Part shown: positions 58,251 through 64,000 of the stretch, piece after piece
Position numbering within the stretch: the stretch's first letter is position 1
How the letters are laid out: every line of letters begins with the position of its first letter
Program-made: the position numbers and the translations under genes
Assembly (NCBI GenBank): GCA_947247005.1
Contig: OX365955.1
Span: 14,117,322 to 14,181,321 of the forward strand
Source of the DNA: Spisula solida
Lineage: Eukaryota > Mollusca > Bivalvia > Venerida > Mactridae
DNA length: 64,000 bases
Direction: 5' to 3'
The notes under the pieces: generated by a model
What the model was told of the DNA's origin: nothing
Seen by the model: the letters and a program-made list of their open reading frames with translations, nothing else
Databases searched by the model: none

Positions 58251-58436
58251 CATCTCCGTTATTGGACTATACTTGATGATGAACAAAGGCTAGGACAAAG
58301 ATCTAAAAAGACATGTATTTAGATCTTTGGATAGGGGGGCGTGGTTTGACTTATCCATGGAGTAAAGGGTTAATACTGATAACAACCTATACAGTTTTGA
58401 CTGTCGAATGATTTTGATGTTTCATTGTTTTTTCAG

Positions 58437-58654
58437 GAGGTACCATTGTTACGAGATCATGTTATAACTCTACCACAGAGATGAAATCTGATGACTATAT
58501 ATGCCATGATCTGGCGAAAAAAGGAGAGTCATGTTATTGCACGAAGGACATGGACGATGGAAAGCCTTGTAATGGGAGACAACCTCTTCTGGCTAGCTGG
58601 GAATTATTATCTGCACTTGTTTTGTTGATTTGCCTTACTCATCTACGTCATTGA
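58437..58654 (+). CDS. Ly6/uPAR-type GPI protein, exon 3 (C-terminus)
   Basis: Residues 74-144 and stop TGA at 58652-58654. It carries the remaining domain cysteines (RSCYNST, YICHDLAKKGESCYC) and ends the domain with the diagnostic CN (C117-N118). After a short spacer the tail ELLSALVLLICLTHLRH is hydrophobic, as in a GPI-anchor signal. The whole protein, 144 residues, is normal for the family. Members sit on the outer membrane face and modulate channels or receptors, or shape septate junctions; which role applies here is unknown. The acceptor is TTTTTTCAG. Confidence 0.9.
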
Positions 58655-60900
58655 TATGAAAATTACGAAATTTCAATTTAGATACTCGCATGTGCAGTAT
58701 AATTATATAGCATATTTTATCACACAACTGTTTGATGTTTTTGTCAACGGAAAAAGAGAAACATAAAAGGGAAAAATATAAATATTTTAAAATTACTCAT
58801 GCATTGATGGTATTTCGTATTTTAATCAAACATTCTCAGAGCCTCGAGGGTGATACATGTATATGTGTTTTGTGACACTTGGTTCATATAATGTACCATA
58901 AACGATATATCCAACCATTTCAATGAACTCTTCAATTGATATGCACATTTTGAAAAATCAAAATCATCTCTCATAAAACAGTGGGGAAAAGGATGCATTT
59001 TATGTATAGAAGGCGAGTAGTGACTTAACTTAAAGTGCAGCTCGCCAAATATAAAAAAGTGTCTTTGTCTAAGTTTGATTTTGATTCTATATTAATTTTG
59101 TACTAATGAAGACAAAACATTGAATGTTCATTTTGCTAGCTTAGAGAGGTTAACTGTTCATGCTCAAGCATTGGTGTGTTACATTCCTTCTGAATGCTTA
59201 TTACATGTATAATGAAACTGAGTGAGAGGTGGGTGTGTCTGAAAAACAGAAGATAGTTTCACCTTTTTTATGACTTGCCTCAATAGTATTATTTAAAACA
59301 AAGGGAAGAAATTAGTAAAATTCGATAAAGGGAGGAATAAATTCATTATAAACCAAGGGAGGCAACTTGTAAACTTCAATACATTTTCTTAAACAAAGGG
59401 AGGAAACTCGTCTTATCCAATATAATAATTATGAATAAAAAAATTCAACGGAATCGTCACGAGTTAAAGGAGATAATTTGATAAAATGAAAAGGGGAAAC
59501 AAATCTTTTTGTGTGGCATGAATTGTGTGAATTTATGTTAATCAGATTCATCCTGGAGTGAATGAAGACCTGTGTCTGATGTAAATGATCTATTATACCA
59601 GATTTCATTTTCTACAATATGTGTACAGTATTCAATTTTAGCTACTAGTGTATTATATACATCAATTATACAACTTTCTAATTGGTTACTTACTGTATTG
59701 TATTATATTGTAATATCTTTTAAATAAATACATGGGAATATAAGTTTTTTTTGTTGAATTTCATACTGACCTTTATCAATCAAGCAAGCAAGGAAACAAG
59801 CAAGGAAACAAGCAAGCACGCAATAAACCAATTAAGCCAACAAGCGATGATTGTTCTCCTTGTATTAAAGTTAGTACCATGGAATACACAGCCGAATTGT
59901 TGGCCATCTTATCAGAGAAGCAAGCGACTTGGCGAACAATGGGGTTCATATGTCACAGTAACAATGTTATGGATACTCAGACATGGAATTTTGAAGCAAT
60001 CTTTATTCGTTTACAATGTTGCACATGTAGCATTACTTTTACATAAAAATTAACCAGTCCATCTTATAACATTCACGGATATTCCGTGTAACATTCAAAC
60101 ATATGAATTTAATAAAACTCGTATGTAATGAACAAATGTTAGATTATATTTATCACATAACCCTAGAAAACGCTCATTAATGTTAAAAAAATGGTTTACG
60201 CTGCATGTATTGGCAAACGTCACGTCAAGCAAATTTAAATATTTATTGCAAAGTCTGGGAGTGCCGAACGATATTTACGGCACGGCTTTACGGCACTGCT
60301 GGACCGCAGGTTATGTGATAAAACATTTACTTATATAAATTCTATAATATAGAATAAATATACAATGTAATGAATGTATCATGTTTTAGATACAACGAAT
60401 ATACATGACTTTGTATATTAAGCGAGCCGCACGAGTTCTTCTTGCAACTATCATCACAGTGTTTAAATCGGAGGTAACTTCCGGTTATTGCAATAAGGCA
60501 TACAAGCTGAATTGTGGAGTCTCACAAGAAGTCTTACAGTGACAGGAAATATCAGATGCTTTTGCTCGCAATAAATCATACAGTGGTTATGTTTATAAGC
60601 TGTGAATCTGTGTATTTGTAATACACGTGGTTTAACAATTATTATTAGTATTACTTTTTATTTCCTCCAAATGAATGAAGAGCATAACTATTTAGTATCA
60701 CAAAACATAGTAAGTATAAATACACATCATGGTATAACAGGTAAATAGTAAGCAAACAATTACAAGTCAAATAGTTCCTGCGAGCAAATGATGTACCGAC
60801 TTCATTTGACAGAGAATTGACAGGATCCTCGACCTTCTATCTGCATAATTCAACAGCTGATGTGTATAAAAATAAGCATGAAAATCTCAAAATTGTGAGA
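58655..60900. other. Downstream of Ly6, 3' UTR and intergenic
   Basis: The 3' end of the gene is not fixed. AATAAA occurs at about 59336 and 59725. A 'caagcaaggaaacaagcaag' microsatellite is at 59779-59822. No other gene was seen. Confidence 0.4.
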
Positions 60901-61284
60901 AAAAAATAAGCGCGATAGGCCGGTAGCTTTCATATTGGGAAATATGTATGCACGATAAGTTGACATACGAAATTTATCAACAAATTGTTAAATAATTTCA
61001 TGTATAAAAAATCAATTTCAATCAAGACACTTAATTGCATATTATGACTCCCTTGTTCCATATAATATTTATAATGCTTATAAATAAAACCTCGTATCAG
61101 TTCATTAAAAGGTATTATCATAAGGCCATGCACTTGCTATGTAACCGGATATACAATCTTGATCTACCGCTTGATTTGCAACTCAAATTGTTCGATCACA
61201 CCATAGTACCTATCTTAACAAATGGCAGATGTTTGTCGAATATGTAATGGTAGTGAATTACAGTGCATGATCCTTCACATGTTT

Positions 61285-61400
61285 AACAAGAGGATGATAG
61301 ATCCTGTGGCGCTCCCCTGCTAAACATGGCCAAACTTTGAACTTGATCTTAAAGACGTATATTATGGCACTGGTCCAACAATATTTGGTCTAAATTTTCT
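61285..61400. repeat. Truncated copy of the 21241 repeat family
   Basis: 'aacaagaggatgatagatcc', 'gctaaacatggccaaact' match the start of 21241-21660. It is cut off after about 100 bp. Confidence 0.7.
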
Positions 61401-62134
61401 CAGCATGTAGTCTCTGATTTATAAGATATCTACCAGTATTGCACCCTATTATGTAATATTACATAATATTGCATACTCTGTTAATTAGTTGACTAGAGGC
61501 CCTAGTAGTAGATAATAAAACAATAAGAGTTCCCTTTATGACAGGAAGTTATAAAGCATGTGTATAATAAAATAAAGTCCCATATAAGTTATTTCAAACA
61601 ACTTCATGATCAAACATAACATATTTAATGTACATAGGAAACTAATCAATAAACATACTAGGAAGTATAGAGAAAATAACACTGTAAAAAGTGGGCCCCT
61701 AATTTTAATTTAAGTAATAGATGATATTCTACCACATGTGTTTTAATTGATGTACCACAGGGGTGACACTTATTTCACAATTCACATAGTTAGCCTAGTG
61801 TTACCATTGCATTTGTGAAGTGTAGAGAAACAGTGTGATTATACATTTATACAATATAAAAAAAATACTTTTGAGAACTTTGAATACAAAAAAATAAATT
61901 TATAAACTAGTAGATACATTTATTTATTTGTATTAAATTTTGTATGTAATTTCAGTGTGCTCAAATGTTAGTTTTATATTTTACATATTCATTTTATCTA
62001 GTTTAAACATAAAATAATTTATTTTAACTAATTTTATCTATATATATTAAACTGACAATAAAATTGCCAAATTTATAAACATTTTGGCTAAATAACTGTT
62101 ATACACTCAAACTAGATAGAAACAAAAATAAATG

Positions 62135-62956
62135 TACACTTACTCACACTCCCAACGCAACACCTACATTTTTCATAATTTCTCATTTATTTTTCCATGG
62201 ATATAGTTCAAACTTGGCATATTAATTGATACATCTTCTTTGCATGTCTCCTAGAATTTATATGAAAATTAGTTCATTGAAAGATAAAAATTAAACAAAA
62301 AAAATGAGCATCACTGCAAAACTGAAAGTCACAAAAATTACACCATGTAAAAATACGGCATGACGTAGCTCTAGCTCACATAGCACGTGTACATCAAGCA
62401 TTTCTGCATAATCACAACATACAACAGTTGCCAATATCATCAAAGTGTTCGGATTTCAAGATTATTTGGAATTTGCCAGGACCAGCTGTGTAAGCGACAA
62501 ACGAGAAGACCACCAACCCCACCGTGAAAAACGACAGAAACGGGCCGTTTTCAGGAAATGGGGACCATTCCCCAGATATTGATACGAATTTTGTGCTTTC
62601 GATGGGACAGAAGAAAAAATATATCATAACATACATGGATGGACATACTAGATCCTAATTAACAAGGAACACAACGTTTTTCCTTTATTTATTTATTGTT
62701 ATAAACTGTTTAGTAAAATTTACATCCATTTTTGTAATAGTTTTCATGGTGTATTTTTGTGACTTTTCAATTTGCAGTGATGGTCGTCACTTGAAATTAT
62801 TTTCATCTTACAATCAATCGATTTTGATAAAATAATCATATAAACATAAGTTAAATACATATCTATAAATATGCCAAATTTTAATCAAATCACATTCTAA
62901 ATAGTTGAGAAATGATGAAAAGTGTAGGTGTTGCGTTGGAAGTGTGCGTAAGTGTA
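62135..62956. mobile_element. Long-TIR element of about 0.82 kb
   Basis: Arms of about 210 bp (62135-62348 and 62745-62956) are inverted copies. The ends read TACACTTACTCACACTCCCAA and, complemented, TACACTTACGCACACTTCC. A solo arm occurs at 9296-9535. Between the arms is about 395 bp of unlike, less AT-rich sequence with a 74-codon minus-strand ORF. Confidence 0.8.
62412..62636 (-). other. 74-codon ORF between the arms of the long-TIR element
   Basis: It encodes one predicted membrane span (FLSFFTVGLVVFSFVAYTAG) after a PFPENGP turn, and ends with a short polar tail. I do not recognise it. It could be a captured host exon or chance. Confidence 0.2.
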
Positions 62957-63149
62957 GATATCTAAATATACAAATTTAAAACAAACACATAATATGACAC
63001 ATATTTTCTAGTGTACATACAGTAGCACAGTACTATCATGTATATTCAGTAGATAAGGGCCTCTAGTTAATTACATTGACCAGTTTTGGTGTTTTATGAC
63101 CCTAGATAAACACTGATAGTGATCTCCTGCTGACATCATGCGGTTCCTT

Positions 63150-64000
63150 CTATAAAGTTCTGGTCCAGAAATAAAGAAGGGCTAATATAGGTCTTTAAGG
63201 TCATCAAGATGAACATATTGGCTAAACTTGATGGCGGTTAAAGCAGAACTGAGGCCTCCAGAGTGTTAAAAAGGTTTTGCTATTATTTGACATATTGACC
63301 TAGTTTTTTACCCACATGACACAACTTCAAACGTGACCTTAAGGTCATCAAGATAGACATTTTGACCAAAGTTGATCAAGATTAAAGCAAAATTGTGGCT
63401 TCCAAAGTGTTAACAAGGTTTTCCTATTATTTGACCTTATGACCTAGTTTTTGACCCCACATGAAACAACTTCAAACTTGACCTTAGGGTCACCAAGATA
63501 AACATTTGGACCAATCTTCATGAAGATTAAAGCACAAATGTGGCCACCAGAGTGTTAACAAGGTTTTCCTATTATTTGACCTTTTGACCTAGTTTTTGAC
63601 CCCACATAAACCAACTTCAAACTTGACCTTAAGGTCATCAAGATGAACACTTTGACTAAACGTCATGAAGATTAAAGCAAAAATGTGGCCACCAGAGTGT
63701 TAACAAGGTTATCCTATTATTTGACCTTTTGACCTAGTTTTTGACCCCACATGACCCAACTTCAAACTTGACCTTACGGTCACCAAGATATACATTTTGA
63801 CAAAACTTCATGAAGATTAAAGCACAAATGTGGCCACCAGAGTGTTAACAAGGTTATTCTATTATTTGATCTTTTGACCTAGTTTTTTACCTGACACGAC
63901 CCAACTTCAAACTTGACCTAGATTTCATTGAGATACCACTACTGACCAAAATTGAAAGTGCTAGAGTGTTAACGGTGAATTGTCTAACAGACGGACGGAC
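63150..64000. repeat. Tandem 150-bp units of the 'ttgacctagtttttgacccc' repeat
   Basis: Five or more units, each with 'gagtgttaacaaggtttt', 'ctattatttgaccttttgac', 'ctagtttttgaccccacat' and 'acttgacctta'. Spacing is about 150 bp, and it ends in 'cagacggacggac' at the window edge. It is the same family as 21241-21660, here expanded. Confidence 0.85.

Larger units (their letters stand above)
54840..58436 (+). other. Ly6 gene intron 2 (3.6 kb)
   Basis: Holds a dispersed repeat at 54883-55105 (shared with 16365-16475 and with the tail module at 8855 and 37418) and the 56-bp minisatellite at 57060-58250. The latter ends less than 200 bp before exon 3. Confidence 0.7.

Noticed and set aside
1..64000. 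tRNA, rRNA or other structured RNA genes
   Set aside because: No cloverleaf with intact A/B boxes or rRNA-like segment was recognised by eye; a tRNA or covariance-model scan was not possible here.

Overview
This is AT-rich, repeat-dense animal nuclear DNA, most likely from a bivalve mollusc. The basis is spliced genes with GT-AG introns, a tandem pair of C1q-domain genes (a family greatly expanded in bivalves), and dispersed repeats of the 'gacggacggac / tgacctttgacc' and 'gaggatcatagatcctgtgtcgctcacctg' kinds that I associate with clam-type genomes. The species cannot be named from the sequence. There are no prokaryotic operons.

Four host loci can be supported. (1) 1-1050, minus: the C-terminal part of a coiled-coil protein with an SGNH-hydrolase-like domain, open to the window edge; it could be host or the ORF1 of a CR1-type retroelement. 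(2) 5943-7153 and 10112-11417, minus: two tandem two-exon C1q-domain genes. Each carries one disabling lesion, in a different exon. (3) 18865-42177, minus: a complete 14-exon WDR76/CMR1 orthologue, 546 codons, in which every junction keeps frame. (4) 49348-58654, plus: a three-exon Ly6/uPAR-type (quiver/sleepless-like) GPI-anchored protein of 144 residues.

The rest is repetitive. Large minisatellites lie at 5.5 kb (50-bp unit), 11.8-13.7 kb (42 bp), 15.2-16.3 kb (58 bp), 44.6-47.8 kb (36 bp) and 57.0-58.3 kb (56 bp). WDR76 intron 1 holds a mosaic: a foldback cluster, a duplicated ~0.85-kb module, a hAT-like element with a perfect 8-bp target duplication, a CR1-like LINE whose reverse-transcriptase block is inverted in place, and a TIR-like element with poly-G ends. 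Other elements with defined ends are a TA-flanked MITE inside the 36-bp satellite, a TTA-flanked Harbinger-like MITE at 48.6 kb, a 0.8-kb long-TIR element at 62.1 kb and a small MITE at 14.8 kb.

The most unusual pattern is in WDR76. Independent short tandem duplications sit on exon edges: on the 3' splice sites of exons 8 and 10, immediately upstream of exon 3, and over the stop codon of exon 14. Exon 2 also repeats an S-P-x-K motif four times, and an E2F-like site precedes the gene. Both fit, but do not prove, cell-cycle control.
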